A stretch of DNA of 37,188 bases from Candidatus Nanopelagicales bacterium (lineage in GTDB: Bacteria > Actinomycetota > Actinomycetes > S36-B12): the NCBI GenBank assembly GCA_028825115.1, contig JAPKAV010000002.1, forward strand, positions 1 to 37,188, read 5' to 3'. This document shows positions 1 through 9,516 of this stretch, in pieces (position 1 is the first letter of the stretch; every line of letters begins with the position of its first letter). Below the pieces are notes generated by a model. The model worked only from the letters and a program-made list of their open reading frames with translations. It was not told where the DNA came from and did no database searches. Position numbers and translations under genes: made by a program.

Positions 1-15
1 GCGATGTCGAAGTGA
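1..15 (+). CDS. 3' end of the upstream gene, possibly ruvC (partial)
   Basis: Only four codons and a TGA stop at 13-15 are visible, reading A-M-S-K-stop. The TGA overlaps the GTG start of ruvA in a GTGA arrangement, the usual sign of translational coupling inside an operon. In actinobacteria the gene directly before ruvA is nearly always ruvC, so ruvC is the likely identity, but nothing in four residues proves it. Confidence 0.3.
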   Translation, partial: AMSK

Positions 16-626
16 TCGCATTTATCCGCGGTGAAGTGTGGAAAACCGGCCCTGACTTTGTCGTGGTGGATACCGGGGATCAAGGCGTAAAAGTGTTGTG
101 TCCTGCGGTGAGTGCCAACGGTATGCGTGTGGGAGATCCAGTGTTTTTGCACACTGCACTCGTAGTGCGCGAAGACTCGTGGACCCTTTATGGCTTTGCA
201 GAGGAGGCGCAATGTGAGATGTTTGATTTGGTACAAACCGTTTCGGGTATTGGTCCACGCATTGCCCTTGGGGTGGTGGCGTCTCTTTCGCCAGATGATT
301 TCGCCCACGCCATTAGTTCAGAGGATTTGAATGCATTGACGTCGATCTCAGGGATAGGTAAAAAGGGTGCGTCGCGGATGGTCCTTGAACTAAAAGACAA
401 GGTCGTGCCAACAAGTGCAGAAAGTATGTCAAGTGCGCACACCAAGCGCGGTCAAGGCTGGCGGGTCTCTGTTGGGGCTGGTCTAGCATCCCTTGGATGG
501 ACAAGCCGAGAGGCGGAAGCGGCCATGGATTCAGTTGCGCAAAACTTTCCTGACCTGATCGCGGTGCGAGAACCTGATGTGGGTGACCTGCTTAAGGCAT
601 CCCTTCGATCATTGGACCGCTCATGA
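12..626 (+). CDS. ruvA: Holliday junction branch migration protein RuvA
   Basis: RuvA binds four-way Holliday junctions as a tetramer and loads the RuvB motor during recombinational repair. The 204-residue product has the family length. The N-terminal OB-fold opens with MIAFIRGEV, the usual RuvA beginning. Two helix-hairpin-helix motifs follow, at about residues 74-87 (SGIGPRIA) and 109-130 (SGIGKKGA), which contact the junction backbone. The C-terminal part (about 150-204) is the small domain that binds RuvB, with the expected A-L-x-S-L-G-W-type core. The GTG start at 12 places this N-terminus exactly where the family begins and overlaps the preceding stop. The stop overlaps the ruvB start by four bases (ATGA), so the two are co-translated. 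Nothing looks damaged. Confidence 0.96.
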   Translation: MIAFIRGEVWKTGPDFVVVDTGDQGVKVLCPAVSANGMRVGDPVFLHTALVVREDSWTLYGFAEEAQCEMFDLVQTVSGIGPRIALGVVASLSPDDFAHAISSEDLNALTSISGIGKKGASRMVLELKDKVVPTSAESMSSAHTKRGQGWRVSVGAGLASLGWTSREAEAAMDSVAQNFPDLIAVREPDVGDLLKASLRSLDRS

Positions 627-1660
627 GTGAGCCACTAGTTTTTGCTGAATCGGGTGAGGGGGACTTCGACGTTGAAGGGGCCCTGAGACCCACCACATTG
701 GGTGAATTTATTGGCCAGGACCGGGTCAAATCGCAGTTGGGTCTCGTGCTTGAGGCCGCTAATCGACGTGGGGGAGTATGCGATCACGTGCTTCTTAGCG
801 GGCCTCCGGGGTTAGGTAAAACCACTTTGGCCACAATTATTGCCACTGAGCTTGGTGCGCCGGTGAGATTGACTTCGGGTCCAGCCTTGCAGCATGCCGG
901 TGACGTCGCAGCTGTGCTATCTAGTCTGCAACCTGGTGAGGTGCTGTTTCTCGACGAAATTCACCGAACCGCTCGGGCGGCCGAGGAAATGCTGTACCTA
1001 GCGATGGAAGATTTTCGCGTGGACGTCATGGTAGGAAAAGGTCCAGGGGCGACAGCGATTCCGATTGAGATTGCGCCTTTTACACTGGTGGGGGCAACGA
1101 CTCGAGCGGGGATGTTGCCATCGCCACTGCGAGATCGATTTGGATTTACAGCGCACCTTGATTTTTATGAAAGTTCAGATTTGGCCACTATTATCGACCG
1201 TAGCGCCAGCTTGCTGGGGGTTGAGCTGACCCCCGAAGGAGGTGCAGAGCTTGCGGGCCGATGTCGAGGAACGCCCCGAATCGCTAATCGACTTCTGCGC
1301 AGGGTCCGTGATTGGGCTCAGGTACATGGAAGCGGTGTGGTCGATCTGGAAGCGGCGCGCAGTGCACTAGAGCTCTACGAAGTGGATTCCTTAGGTTTAG
1401 ACCGGATTGACCGCGCATTGCTGGACGTACTGATTAACCGTTTTGGAGGGGGTCCTGTGGGATTGTCGACCCTTGCGGTTTCTGTGGCGGAAGAACCTGA
1501 AACCATTGAGTCGGTGAGCGAGCCGTTCCTGGTCCGGATGGGCATGCTGGCTCGAACCCCCCGCGGACGGGTCGCTACGGCGGCAGCCTGGTCACATTTG
1601 GGGGTGGCTGGAGCGCCCATGGACCCTGTGGGTCAGGAAAGTTTTGATTTGCCCCTGTAA
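623..1660 (+). CDS. ruvB: Holliday junction DNA helicase RuvB
   Basis: RuvB is the hexameric AAA+ ATPase that drives branch migration of Holliday junctions together with RuvA. The protein has 345 residues, normal for the family. The Walker A loop GPPGLGKTT lies at 60-68, Walker B LFLDEIH at 108-114 and the sensor-1 region GATTRAG at 157-163. L-R-D-R-F-G at about 169-174 carries the arginine-finger position. The C-terminal winged helix (about 265-335) contains the usual R-T-P-R-G-R segment that contacts DNA. The ATG overlaps the ruvA stop (ATGA), so it is coupled to ruvA. About 90 bases without a gene separate it from yajC; they contain a short GGAC/GTCC inverted repeat (around 1692-1710) with no T-run, so transcription may continue into the sec genes. 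Confidence 0.97.
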   Translation: MSEPLVFAESGEGDFDVEGALRPTTLGEFIGQDRVKSQLGLVLEAANRRGGVCDHVLLSGPPGLGKTTLATIIATELGAPVRLTSGPALQHAGDVAAVLSSLQPGEVLFLDEIHRTARAAEEMLYLAMEDFRVDVMVGKGPGATAIPIEIAPFTLVGATTRAGMLPSPLRDRFGFTAHLDFYESSDLATIIDRSASLLGVELTPEGGAELAGRCRGTPRIANRLLRRVRDWAQVHGSGVVDLEAARSALELYEVDSLGLDRIDRALLDVLINRFGGGPVGLSTLAVSVAEEPETIESVSEPFLVRMGMLARTPRGRVATAAAWSHLGVAGAPMDPVGQESFDLPL

Positions 1661-1752
1661 AGGTGTGAGAACAAGGGTGCGGGTAGCCTTTAGGACTAAC
1701 CAAGGTCCTTGTGACCTAATTCAGAGTGTCACCGACGACAAGTAGGAGTTCC

Positions 1753-2037
1753 ATGGACATCGTGAGCCTTGCCCCTATCCTTTTACTGGGGGTGGCCTTT
1801 TACTTCCTGTTGATCCGTCCTCAGAGGAACCGTCAAAAGAAACATGCAGAGATGGTGAGCGCCGTTGCTCCGGGTTCTGAGGTTATGACGACCGCGGGTA
1901 TTTTTGGGACGGTTAGCGCGGTAGGTGAGGAAGAGCTCAGCCTAGAGATCGCACCGGGGACAGTAATCAGGATTCTTCCGGCGGCGGTATCGAAAGTTAT
2001 CCCCCCGACTTTACCTCCTATGGATGACGCAGAGTAG
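1753..2037 (+). CDS. yajC: Preprotein translocase accessory subunit YajC
   Basis: YajC is a small single-span membrane protein that associates with SecD and SecF and assists Sec-dependent export. With the start chosen here it has 94 residues. One membrane segment sits at about residues 4-20, followed at once by a basic cytoplasmic stretch (R-P-Q-R-N-R-Q-K-K) that is the family hallmark. A conserved domain follows, including the V-M-T-x-x-G-I-F-G-T segment. The ATG at 1753 is preceded by AGGAG at 1744-1748, four bases upstream. An in-frame GTG at 1726 would add nine residues ahead of the membrane segment but has no such site, so I reject it. secD follows 84 bases downstream, matching the standard yajC-secD-secF order. 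Confidence 0.93.
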   Translation: MDIVSLAPILLLGVAFYFLLIRPQRNRQKKHAEMVSAVAPGSEVMTTAGIFGTVSAVGEEELSLEIAPGTVIRILPAAVSKVIPPTLPPMDDAE

Positions 2038-2121
2038 ATTTCGCATCTGTTGGGGGAGTGATTCTGCCATAAGATTGAGTCATTAGAGCGCCGCTTTTGC
2101 GTGCACCGATAAAGGAGTTCC

Positions 2122-3699
2122 GTGGCTACACCAGCGAAATCGCGTCCGTGGCGCCTGCTTGCACTGCTTGCCGTTATTCTGGTGGCCTTTAGCGTCTGGG
2201 CCCTATTTCCGGGAACAAGCAACTCGATTCGCTTGGGATTGGATCTACAAGGCGGAACGCAGGTAATCCTGGTCCCAAAGGCCGTCAATGAGGGCGCTGA
2301 GATCACCGATGAGCAACTCGCTCAGACCGTTGAGATCCTGCGCGCGCGGGTGAACGGTCTCGGCGTCGCCGAGGCCGAAGTGACTACCCAAGGCTCCGGT
2401 GATGGTGCAGCCATCGTGGTGTCCGTGCCTGGACTGAATCAAGACCGAATAGTTGAGCTGGTTCAGCAGACAGCGATGCTGGATTTCAGGCCAGTGTGGA
2501 ATATTTATTCACCAATCCCTCCCCTTGCCGAAGACGGGACCGCCGCGGTGGCGTCCACTCCACCCATACAGGCGATCGAAAATTCTACCGAGTTTCAGGC
2601 TGAGCTCGCGGCTTTGGACTGCACTGATCCGAGCGTTACGGCAGGTGGCACACCCGACGATCCAGAGAAATGGCTCGGCACTTGTGAGCAAACTGGGGCG
2701 ACAAAATACTCGTTGCAACCAGCTTTCATCAAGGGTACCAACGTCACAGACGCAACTGCGCAACTTCCACAAGGCGGCGTCACTTGGGTAGTGAGCCTCG
2801 AATTTGATTCCGAAGGCGCCGCGGCATTGGCTACTGCCTCGACGGAGTTGAGTGCGTTGCCCGAATGTGGTTCAGGAGCCGAACCGTGTAACGCTTTTGC
2901 GATCGTACTTGATGGGGTGGTTGTTTCGGCCCCTCGATTTAATGAGCCGATCATTGGTGGGCAAGCACAAATTGAGGGCAGTTTTACCGCTCAAGAGGCT
3001 AAGGACTTGGCAAATATACTCAAATTCGGTGCTTTGCCGATCACGCTAGATCCGGTTGACGTAACGACCATTTCGCCGACCGTGGGAAATGACCAGCTTG
3101 AAGCAGGTTTGATTGCTGGCGGGATTGGGCTGCTGCTGGTCATGCTGTATTTGCTGTTCTACTACCGAATTCTTGGAATAGTGGCTGGGCTGTCGCTCGT
3201 AGTCGCTGGTGGTTTGCTCTACGCAATCTTTGTCGTGTTGAGTAAGACAATCGGGTTGACGTTGACGCTAGCCGGTGTTGCGGGCGCAATCGTGGCGATT
3301 GGTATTACCGCTGACTCCTTCATTGTCTACTTCGAGCGGATACGCGATGAAATCCGCGATGGTAAATCACTACGCCAAGCGTGCGATTCAGGCTGGGTTC
3401 GAGCGCGACGAACCCTGTTGGCAGCCGACTTTGTGTCGATTCTGGCTGCAGCGGTCCTCTATCTGCTGTCCGTAGGTAGCGTCCGAGGATTCGCTTTTGT
3501 ACTGGGTCTGACTACGCTCATTGACGTTATGGTGGCGTTCTGGTTCACCCATCCGGTCGTCGTGCTGCTAGGTCGGTCGAAGTTCATGCAAAGCGGCTCT
3601 CGGTGGACTGGCCTTGATCCAAGTCGGCTCGGCGGCATCAGTGTGGCTGACGCACTCGCGGGTCAATCCCGCCGCAAGAGAAGGGACGCATCCGAATGA
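2122..3699 (+). CDS. secD: Protein translocase subunit SecD
   Basis: SecD, with SecF, uses the proton motive force to pull exported proteins off the outer side of the SecYEG channel. The product has 525 residues. The first membrane span is at about 11-30. It is followed by the conserved LGLDLQGG motif at 38-45 and a large extracellular region (P1-type domain) to about residue 320. Five more predicted spans lie in the C-terminal third. The conserved TM4 signature reads T-A-D-S-F-I-V-Y-F-E-R-I-R, the actinobacterial variant of the D-x-N-V-L-x-F-E-R motif. The GTG start is preceded by AGGAG at 2113-2117. A possible -10 box TAAGAT lies at 2070-2075. The stop overlaps secF by four bases (ATGA). 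Confidence 0.96.
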   Translation: MATPAKSRPWRLLALLAVILVAFSVWALFPGTSNSIRLGLDLQGGTQVILVPKAVNEGAEITDEQLAQTVEILRARVNGLGVAEAEVTTQGSGDGAAIVVSVPGLNQDRIVELVQQTAMLDFRPVWNIYSPIPPLAEDGTAAVASTPPIQAIENSTEFQAELAALDCTDPSVTAGGTPDDPEKWLGTCEQTGATKYSLQPAFIKGTNVTDATAQLPQGGVTWVVSLEFDSEGAAALATASTELSALPECGSGAEPCNAFAIVLDGVVVSAPRFNEPIIGGQAQIEGSFTAQEAKDLANILKFGALPITLDPVDVTTISPTVGNDQLEAGLIAGGIGLLLVMLYLLFYYRILGIVAGLSLVVAGGLLYAIFVVLSKTIGLTLTLAGVAGAIVAIGITADSFIVYFERIRDEIRDGKSLRQACDSGWVRARRTLLAADFVSILAAAVLYLLSVGSVRGFAFVLGLTTLIDVMVAFWFTHPVVVLLGRSKFMQSGSRWTGLDPSRLGGISVADALAGQSRRKRRDASE

Positions 3700-4790
3700 G
3701 CAAGTTGACGGTGATCGGACAACGCCTTTACCGAGGAGAAGTTTCATTCAACTTTGTTGGACGCTGGAAGACTTGGTACATCGTCAGTGGGATAATTTTG
3801 CTGATCAGCGTGGGAGCGCTCGTTGGTCGTGGTCTCAATCTAGGGATCGAGTTCAAAGGTGGAGCTGATTTTTCATTGCCTGCAGCAACGTGCCCTGTTG
3901 AGGACGCACGGGCAGTGTCACAGGGCGAGACGGGCGCACAAACCATTGTCACCATTACTGGATCCGGTACCGTGCGGGTGCAAACCGAAACCTTGACTCC
4001 CGCCGAGTCGTCGGTACTGGCTGGACTCCTTGCAGATGCTTGTGGACTCGAAAAGGAGGACATCAAGTATCAGGTTGTCGGGCCGACGTGGGGTGCGGAA
4101 ATTTCAGCAAAGGCACTCCAAGGGCTGGGAGTGTTCCTGTTGTTAGTGACTCTGTTCCTCACCCTTTACTTTGAATGGCGAATGGCGCTCAGCGCGCTCG
4201 TCGCATTGGCACATGATCTGCTAATCACGATCGGGATTTATGCTCTGATTGGTCTCGAAGTTACCCCAGCGACGGTCATTGGTGTGCTCACGATCTTGGG
4301 CTACTCGCTGTACGACACGGTAGTGGTCTTCGACAAAGTAAAGGAGAACACGCGGGGACTTACCGGGCAGTCGGTGCTGACCTACAACGAAGCGGCGAAC
4401 CTTGCGGTCAACCAGACCTTGATTCGATCAATCAACACTTCGATCGTTGCGCTGCTACCGGTCCTATCAATCATTTTCGTTGGAGCTTTCCTGCTTGGGG
4501 CGGGAACCTTGCTAGATCTCGCTGTTGCCCTAGCTATCGGTATGGCCGCGGGAACCTATTCCTCGATTTTCGTTGCTACACCGGTGTTGGCACAATTAAA
4601 GTCAGCCACCCCGGAAATGAAGTCCCTTTCGAGCAGGGTTCTCGCTAGGCGAGGTCAAGCACAACGCAAGAATGCCGATTCGGGGCAAGAGAGTGGCGAT
4701 GTGGGTGCGTTAGTGGGCTCCCGTACCCAGGACCCCCTAGAACGGCGACAGCCCCGAAAGGTTTCTCGGTCTAAGCGCAAGCGAGGCTAG
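3696..4790 (+). CDS. secF: Protein translocase subunit SecF
   Basis: SecF is the partner of SecD in the accessory SecDF complex of the plasma membrane. The protein has 364 residues. The first span is at about 26-46 and is followed by the family motif GIEFKGG at 50-56. An extracellular domain runs to about 135, then five spans. The region around 205-219 carries the [13 protein letters not shown] signature of SecF TM4. The last 50 residues are a basic, low-complexity cytoplasmic tail (S-R-S-K-R-K-R-G at the end), common in actinobacterial SecF. Its ATG overlaps the secD stop. The gap to rel is only 67 bases, with no apt gene between them. Confidence 0.96.
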   Translation: MSKLTVIGQRLYRGEVSFNFVGRWKTWYIVSGIILLISVGALVGRGLNLGIEFKGGADFSLPAATCPVEDARAVSQGETGAQTIVTITGSGTVRVQTETLTPAESSVLAGLLADACGLEKEDIKYQVVGPTWGAEISAKALQGLGVFLLLVTLFLTLYFEWRMALSALVALAHDLLITIGIYALIGLEVTPATVIGVLTILGYSLYDTVVVFDKVKENTRGLTGQSVLTYNEAANLAVNQTLIRSINTSIVALLPVLSIIFVGAFLLGAGTLLDLAVALAIGMAAGTYSSIFVATPVLAQLKSATPEMKSLSSRVLARRGQAQRKNADSGQESGDVGALVGSRTQDPLERRQPRKVSRSKRKRG

Positions 4791-4819
4791 AGCCTCACCG
4801 CCAGCGAAGACGTCGCGCG

Positions 4820-4853
4820 TACACTGTGAACACGCGTCGTGTTGGTTGGGAGG
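4820..4853 (+). promoter_or_regulatory. Candidate rel promoter and ribosome binding site
   Basis: TACACT at 4820-4825 fits the actinobacterial TAnnnT -10 consensus and lies within the only gap between secF and rel. A weak inverted repeat (CGCGT at 4816-4820, ACGCG at 4832-4836) brackets it. GGGAGG at 4848-4853 is a strong Shine-Dalgarno site four bases ahead of the ATG at 4858, and it decides that start over the in-frame TTG at 4846. No convincing -35 element is visible. Confidence 0.45.
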
Positions 4854-4857
4854 TCAT

Positions 4858-7125
4858 ATGTCAGAGGATTTAGTCACCCCGGCAGCGATGGCGTCTGCCG
4901 GCAGCGGGGTGGCGCCAAGTTCGGAGAGCGGCATTCGATCTCGGTTCTCTCGATTGGGGTCTAGTCGGTCTGGGGTCTTGGAAATTGATCCGTTACTACG
5001 GACCCTGCGCAAATATCACCCAAAGTCAGATACAAAAGTCGTCGAACGCGCATATGAGATGGCGCGCTATCTCCACCGCGATCAGAAGCGCCGATCGGGT
5101 GAGGACTACATCACACATCCGGTTGCAGTGGCCGAAATCTTGGCCGATCTCGGCATGACCTCTTCCACCCTCGCTGCTGCACTCCTGCATGACACAGTTG
5201 AGGATTGTGGATATTCACTCGATGCCCTACGAGAAGATTTTGGTGACGAAATCGCTTCACTCGTTGACGGAGTGACCAAGCTTGACAAGGTGACCTATGG
5301 TGACGCTACTGCAGCTGAAACCGTGCGCAAAATGGTGGTTGCCATGGCCCGCGATATTCGAGTACTCGTGATTAAGCTCACCGATCGCCTGCACAATATG
5401 CGCACACTCCGCTATTTATCTGATGAAAAGCAAGAGAAAAAGGCGCGGGAAACACTTGAAATTTATGCTCCACTGGCACACCGACTGGGAATGAACACGA
5501 TCAAGTGGGAGCTAGAAGACTTGGCTTTTGGCACACTGCATCCGAAAATGTTCGCCGAGATCGATTCATTGGTGGAGCAACGGGCCCCTTCGCGTGAACG
5601 AAACTTGAATGTGATTGTGAAGCAATTAAACGAGGATCTTCGCAGCAGCAAAATCAAGGGTCAAGTGTCTGCTAGGCCAAAGCACTATTACTCGATTTAC
5701 CAAAAGATGATTGTGCGCGGGAGGGACTTTAACGACATTTATGACCTACTTGGGGTGAGAATTTTGGTCGATACGGTTCGAGACTGTTACGCGGCGTTGG
5801 GGACTATTCATGCACAGTGGAGTCCAGTACCTGGCCGGTTCAAAGACTTCATTGCGATGCCAAAATTTAATATGTACCAATCATTGCACACCACGGTGAT
5901 TGGTCCCGATGGGAAACCGGTGGAGGTGCAGATCCGGACTCATGACATGCATCGGTCTTCTGAGTACGGCGTGGCAGCACATTGGCGTTACAAGCAGGGA
6001 TCTGATGTGAAGACAGACGAATTTGCGTGGTTGCGCCAATTGGTCGATTGGCAGCGTGAGACCGAGGATCCGAGCGAGTTTATGGACTCCTTGCGATACG
6101 ACCTCGGGAGCGGCGAGGTGTACATATTCACGCCAAAGGGAGATGTCTTCTCACTCCCGATCGCATCAACGCCCGTGGATTTCGCCTATTCAGTTCACAC
6201 CGAAGTGGGCCACAGATGCGTTGGGGCACGGGTCAATGGGAAACTTGTACCGCTGGAATCGGTGTTGCAAAATGGCGATGTTGTCGAGATTTTCACGTCC
6301 AAATCAGAGGGTTCTGGGCCTAGTCGAGACTGGCTCAATTTTTGTGTGTCTGCTCGAGCCAAGAGCAAGATCAAGGCGTGGTTTTCTAAGGAGCGGCGCG
6401 AAGAAGCCGTGGATCACGGCAAGGAGCAAATTGTGCGGGCTGTTCGCAAGCAAGGTTTGCCCTTACAGCGCATGATGACCAACCAAGCATTAGCCAGCAT
6501 TGCCGCGGGGTTGAATCAAGCCGATGTCACTGCACTGTTTGCATCCGTTGGGGAGGGTCGCATCTCTGCCCAAACGATTGTGGCGCGCCTTATTGACGTC
6601 TCTGGCGGAGTGGACGGAGCAGCCGACGACACGGCGGAGGCAATCCGACCAACATTTCATACGCCTACAAAATCACGCAACCACGATGTCGGTGTTGTTG
6701 TTGATGGGGCTGACGATGTGTGGGTGAAATTGGCACGGTGCTGCACTCCGGTACCAGGTGACCAAATTTTTGGATTTGTTACCCGCGGTTCAGGGGTTTC
6801 GGTTCATCGGGCTGATTGCGTGAACGTCGATTCGCTGAAGGCGGAACCGGAGCGGCTGGTGAATGTCACCTGGTCACCCACGCCAAATAGCGTATTTTTG
6901 GTCAATATTGCTGTCGAGGCTCTTGATCGGTCCCGGTTGCTTTCCGATGTGACGAAGGCGCTCTCCGACACTCACGTAAATATTTTGAGCGCATCTGTAT
7001 CCACCACAAGAGATCGAATCGCGACATCGCGCTTCACTTTTGAAATGGCAGACCCGAAACATTTGGGTTCCGTGATTAAAACAGTCCGAGGAGTTGAGGG
7101 TGTTTTTGACGCCTATCGGGTGTAA
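4858..7125 (+). CDS. rel: Bifunctional (p)ppGpp synthetase/hydrolase Rel (RSH family)
   Basis: This enzyme makes (p)ppGpp from ATP and GTP/GDP during starvation and breaks it down otherwise, setting the stringent response. The protein has 755 residues from the ATG chosen here. The N-terminal HD hydrolase domain has HDTVED at about 111-116 and R-L-H-N-M-R at about 177-182, so hydrolysis should be intact. The synthetase domain has R-P-K-H-Y-Y-S-I-Y at about 273-281 and K-D-F-I-A-M-P-K at about 328-335. The TGS domain begins near 420 (V-Y-I-F-T-P-K-G), a Cys-containing ribosome-binding region (L-A-R-C-C-T-P) sits near 625, and an ACT domain occupies about 679-755. Actinobacteria usually have this single bifunctional form. 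The gene ends 13 bases from the convergent DUF349 gene. Confidence 0.96.
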   Translation: MSEDLVTPAAMASAGSGVAPSSESGIRSRFSRLGSSRSGVLEIDPLLRTLRKYHPKSDTKVVERAYEMARYLHRDQKRRSGEDYITHPVAVAEILADLGMTSSTLAAALLHDTVEDCGYSLDALREDFGDEIASLVDGVTKLDKVTYGDATAAETVRKMVVAMARDIRVLVIKLTDRLHNMRTLRYLSDEKQEKKARETLEIYAPLAHRLGMNTIKWELEDLAFGTLHPKMFAEIDSLVEQRAPSRERNLNVIVKQLNEDLRSSKIKGQVSARPKHYYSIYQKMIVRGRDFNDIYDLLGVRILVDTVRDCYAALGTIHAQWSPVPGRFKDFIAMPKFNMYQSLHTTVIGPDGKPVEVQIRTHDMHRSSEYGVAAHWRYKQGSDVKTDEFAWLRQLVDWQRETEDPSEFMDSLRYDLGSGEVYIFTPKGDVFSLPIASTPVDFAYSVHTEVGHRCVGARVNGKLVPLESVLQNGDVVEIFTSKSEGSGPSRDWLNFCVSARAKSKIKAWFSKERREEAVDHGKEQIVRAVRKQGLPLQRMMTNQALASIAAGLNQADVTALFASVGEGRISAQTIVARLIDVSGGVDGAADDTAEAIRPTFHTPTKSRNHDVGVVVDGADDVWVKLARCCTPVPGDQIFGFVTRGSGVSVHRADCVNVDSLKAEPERLVNVTWSPTPNSVFLVNIAVEALDRSRLLSDVTKALSDTHVNILSASVSTTRDRIATSRFTFEMADPKHLGSVIKTVRGVEGVFDAYRV

Positions 7126-7138
7126 TGGATCCTCGCTG

Positions 7139-8479
7139 CTAAGAACTTAAATCTGCAGCAGTGTTTTCTACGGCCCCGAGCAGTGCCCGTAGACTATTGA
7201 TTGAGTCCTCAAGCCGAGCAGCCGTCTTCGTGTCTCCCGCCGCCTTTGCTTGCTCGAGCTGACGCTCGTATTTGGAGAGACCACCAGCGAAGGCGCTTGC
7301 GGTGTCTTCTGCTCGAGCTATGGCCTGCGGGTTAGTCCGAGTCCATTGCTTTTCCTCAACTGTACGGAAAGCATCCTCGACTTTTTTCAGACGGGACTCC
7401 AGTCGTGCACGGTCCTTTTTGGGCAGTTCACCAGCTTTTTCCCATGCGAGCTGGAGTTGGCGCAGTTGGGATTTCTGCGCCTTCATCGCGGTCGTATCTA
7501 CGGGCAACAGGGCCTCGGCCTTGACCATAAGTTCTTCCTTCACGGCAACATTGGGCCGCAACTTCTCCTCTTCAGCTGCTTCGCTGGCTTTGAGTGTGTC
7601 ATAGAACTCATCCTGGGCAGTCTTGAAGCGTTTCCACAGTTTGTCCTCGTCGGCTCGACTGGCCCGTGGCGCTTTTTTCCACGCATCCATCAGGTCCTTG
7701 AACTTTTTTATTCCTGCCTTGGGATCGGTGGTACCGAGTGCGGCTTGTGCTCGAGTGATCAGTTCACGTTTGACACCGACGGCTTCCTTGCGAACGGCAT
7801 CTAATTCATGGAAATGCGCGCGACGCCGTTTATCAAATGTCGTGCGAGCATTACTTAACCGCTTCCACATTTCTTGTTCAGCGCTTCGATCCACGCGCGG
7901 GAGGGTCTTCCACTGTTCTACGATCGCGGTGTAACGCTCCGTCGTTGACTTCCATGAACTGGAATCCGACATCGTTTCGGCTTCCTCAACAAGTGTGATT
8001 CTCGCTGCGCGAGCACTCTCCTTGAGAGCCGCCTTACGGGCCCGCTCGGTGACCCTTTTCTCGTCGATCAATGCGTCTACACCTGCGCACATCTGCTCGA
8101 GAGACACGATGTCACCGACAAACGAGCGTCCGGCGAGTGTTTCACGCACCCGTTTAACCACGAGCGCAGAGGCGTCGGCAGAAGTTTTTCCATCTTTGAT
8201 TCGGGTTTGGATTACCTCGATTTCTACTACCAGGTCGTCGTATTTGCGCGCATAAAATGTGAGTCCGTCTTGGGGGCTCCCGGCCGCGTACTGACCGACT
8301 TCGACTTCGCCCTCTGGCGCCTTAAGAAACACCGTGCCATCTGCTGTGACACGGCCCCATTCCGATGCCTGCGAAATTGCGGCCCGGGCAACCGGCTTTA
8401 GGGATGCGGGCGTGGGTGCCGGCGTCGCAGGGGTGGGCGTCGCAGGGGTGTGGGTCGCAGGGGTCGGAACTTCATTCAT
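7139..8479 (-). CDS. DUF349 domain-containing protein
   Basis: This 446-residue protein is rich in Lys, Glu and Ala and consists largely of repeated three-helix DUF349 units. These are recognisable by recurring W-K/W-K-x-x-P-R-V/A-x-R motifs, for example near 191-197 (W-K-T-L-P-R-V) and later W-K-K-A-P-R-A-S-R. The biochemical function of the family is not established. In actinobacteria the gene typically lies next to rel, as here. The N-terminus (about 1-30) is a Thr-Pro-Ala repeat with no globular character, encoded by a tandem DNA repeat. The ATG at 8479 has AAAGG about 8 bases upstream on the minus strand. No signal peptide or membrane span is seen, so it is probably cytoplasmic. Confidence 0.85.
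   Translation of the reverse strand: MNEVPTPATHTPATPTPATPAPTPASLKPVARAAISQASEWGRVTADGTVFLKAPEGEVEVGQYAAGSPQDGLTFYARKYDDLVVEIEVIQTRIKDGKTSADASALVVKRVRETLAGRSFVGDIVSLEQMCAGVDALIDEKRVTERARKAALKESARAARITLVEEAETMSDSSSWKSTTERYTAIVEQWKTLPRVDRSAEQEMWKRLSNARTTFDKRRRAHFHELDAVRKEAVGVKRELITRAQAALGTTDPKAGIKKFKDLMDAWKKAPRASRADEDKLWKRFKTAQDEFYDTLKASEAAEEEKLRPNVAVKEELMVKAEALLPVDTTAMKAQKSQLRQLQLAWEKAGELPKKDRARLESRLKKVEDAFRTVEEKQWTRTNPQAIARAEDTASAFAGGLSKYERQLEQAKAAGDTKTAARLEDSINSLRALLGAVENTAADLSS
8424..8464. repeat. Tandem 15-base repeat encoding Thr-Pro-Ala units
   Basis: The 11-base core GTCGCAGGGGT occurs at 8424-8434, 8439-8449 and 8454-8464, an exact 15-base period. Because 15 bases are five codons, it encodes the repeating P-A-T-P-T/H-type N-terminal segment of the DUF349 protein. 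Copy number could vary in frame between strains. Confidence 0.85.
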
Positions 8480-8604
8480 GGCGAGCCTTTCGCGGGAACC
8501 AGGTTGGTCGGCTGCAGAGGTTGCAGCACTGCCGTTACGTGTAAGTCGGTACTAACACTACTTTGCTGCATTTGTGAAGCTTTGCCTCGGTTTCCCTCCT
8601 AATG

Positions 8605-9411
8605 TTAGGAAACTGTTGCAGAATTGATAAATATCGGCTGCGCAGGAGGACCGTCAGCCAGGCCGTCTTTGACCCCCACCGAGGCCAGATCTTGAATCAT
8701 GTCCAGACCGCTCGCCACGGAGCCCCAAATCGAGTATCCGGGTGGCAGCGATGTGTCCGCATAGACAATGAAAAACTGCGAGCCGCTCGTTCCAGGGCCA
8801 GCATTCGCCATTGCGATGGTGCCGGCTGGGTAATTGACGGCACCCTCCTCAGGGAGGTTTTCATCCGGCACGGAATAGCCAGGGCCACCGGAGCCATTGC
8901 CGGCAGGATCTCCGCATTGCAAGACATAAATACCCTCGGTTGTGAGTCGATGACAGGAAGTGTTGTCATAAAAGCCACTATTGGCGAGAAACGCTTCCGA
9001 AGCAACCGTGACTGGGGCGTTTGGATCCAATGCAATTTCGATCAGGCCACAGTTTGTGTCAAGTGACAACGCGGTGGGAGTGAAGTCCAGTGCTTGCGGG
9101 CCGTCGGGATATGAAATATCGTCCGCGCGCGGCGTGCCCGCCGGAGTGCAGTCAACAGGGGTGCCTGCGGTCGCAGTGTCGGGTGCGACGGAGTCTGTTG
9201 GAGTCTGACTCTCCTGTGCCACCGGGACGGAATCGTTGCTTGTGGCGGAAAAAACTGCAAAGCCTACGCCGGCAACCACCAAGCCGATGACCACAACGAC
9301 GGCGGTGACGAGCTGATTACGCTTTGCGCGTTCGGCTCGTTGTGCGCGTTTGATTTGCTGGCGTTCGAATTTGGCTCGAGCAAGGTCTCGCTCACGTTTT
9401 TGACTACTCAT
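8605..9411 (-). CDS. Membrane-anchored cyclophilin-type peptidyl-prolyl isomerase
   Basis: The 268-residue protein begins with a highly basic coiled stretch (about 1-32), then one membrane span at about 33-54, a Thr/Ser/Pro linker and a cyclophilin domain at about 113-266. The topology predicts the isomerase outside the cell, helping exported proteins fold. Active-site features of cyclophilins are present: C-H-R-L (R155, the catalytic arginine position), V-L-Q-C-G-D (Q165), the SQFFI motif at 211-215 and W229. The chosen ATG has GGAGAG seven bases upstream. An in-frame ATG at 9498 would add 29 residues with no ribosome site. Divergent from the MBL hydrolase gene, with 105 bases between. Confidence 0.9.
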   Translation of the reverse strand: MSSQKRERDLARAKFERQQIKRAQRAERAKRNQLVTAVVVVIGLVVAGVGFAVFSATSNDSVPVAQESQTPTDSVAPDTATAGTPVDCTPAGTPRADDISYPDGPQALDFTPTALSLDTNCGLIEIALDPNAPVTVASEAFLANSGFYDNTSCHRLTTEGIYVLQCGDPAGNGSGGPGYSVPDENLPEEGAVNYPAGTIAMANAGPGTSGSQFFIVYADTSLPPGYSIWGSVASGLDMIQDLASVGVKDGLADGPPAQPIFINSATVS

Positions 9412-9501
9412 GTGTCGGCTCTCCATCGGTTCATAAACAGGTTGTTGTGATGCAACTTTTTTCAGTTCTGGTTCAACGAGGTACTTAAGACTACCCATGG
9501 C

Positions 9502-9507
9502 TAGGCT
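9502..9507 (+). promoter_or_regulatory. -10 box (TAGGCT) of the MBL hydrolase gene
   Basis: TAGGCT fits TAnnnT and ends nine bases before the ATG at 9517. No Shine-Dalgarno sequence fits in between, so the transcript is probably leaderless or nearly so. Confidence 0.5.
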
Positions 9508-9516
9508 GACACCCTT

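Noticed and set aside
1726-1752. Upstream GTG start for yajC
   Set aside because: It adds nine polar residues and covers the AGGAG that clearly serves the ATG at 1753.
7250-7804. 184-codon + strand frame opposite the DUF349 gene
   Set aside because: It is antisense to a clearly coding frame with DUF349 motifs; its Phe/Leu/Cys/Gly-rich translation is typical of an antisense shadow.
8585-8615. Inverted repeat GTTT..CCTAA/TTAGG..AAAC at the cyclophilin gene end as a terminator
   Set aside because: The arms need a bulge and there is no T-run on either strand, so I do not call it a terminator.
9412-9498. N-terminal extension of the cyclophilin gene from ATG 9498
   Set aside because: The extension has no ribosome site, and GGAGAG seven bases before 9411 gives the normal basic N-terminus before the membrane span.
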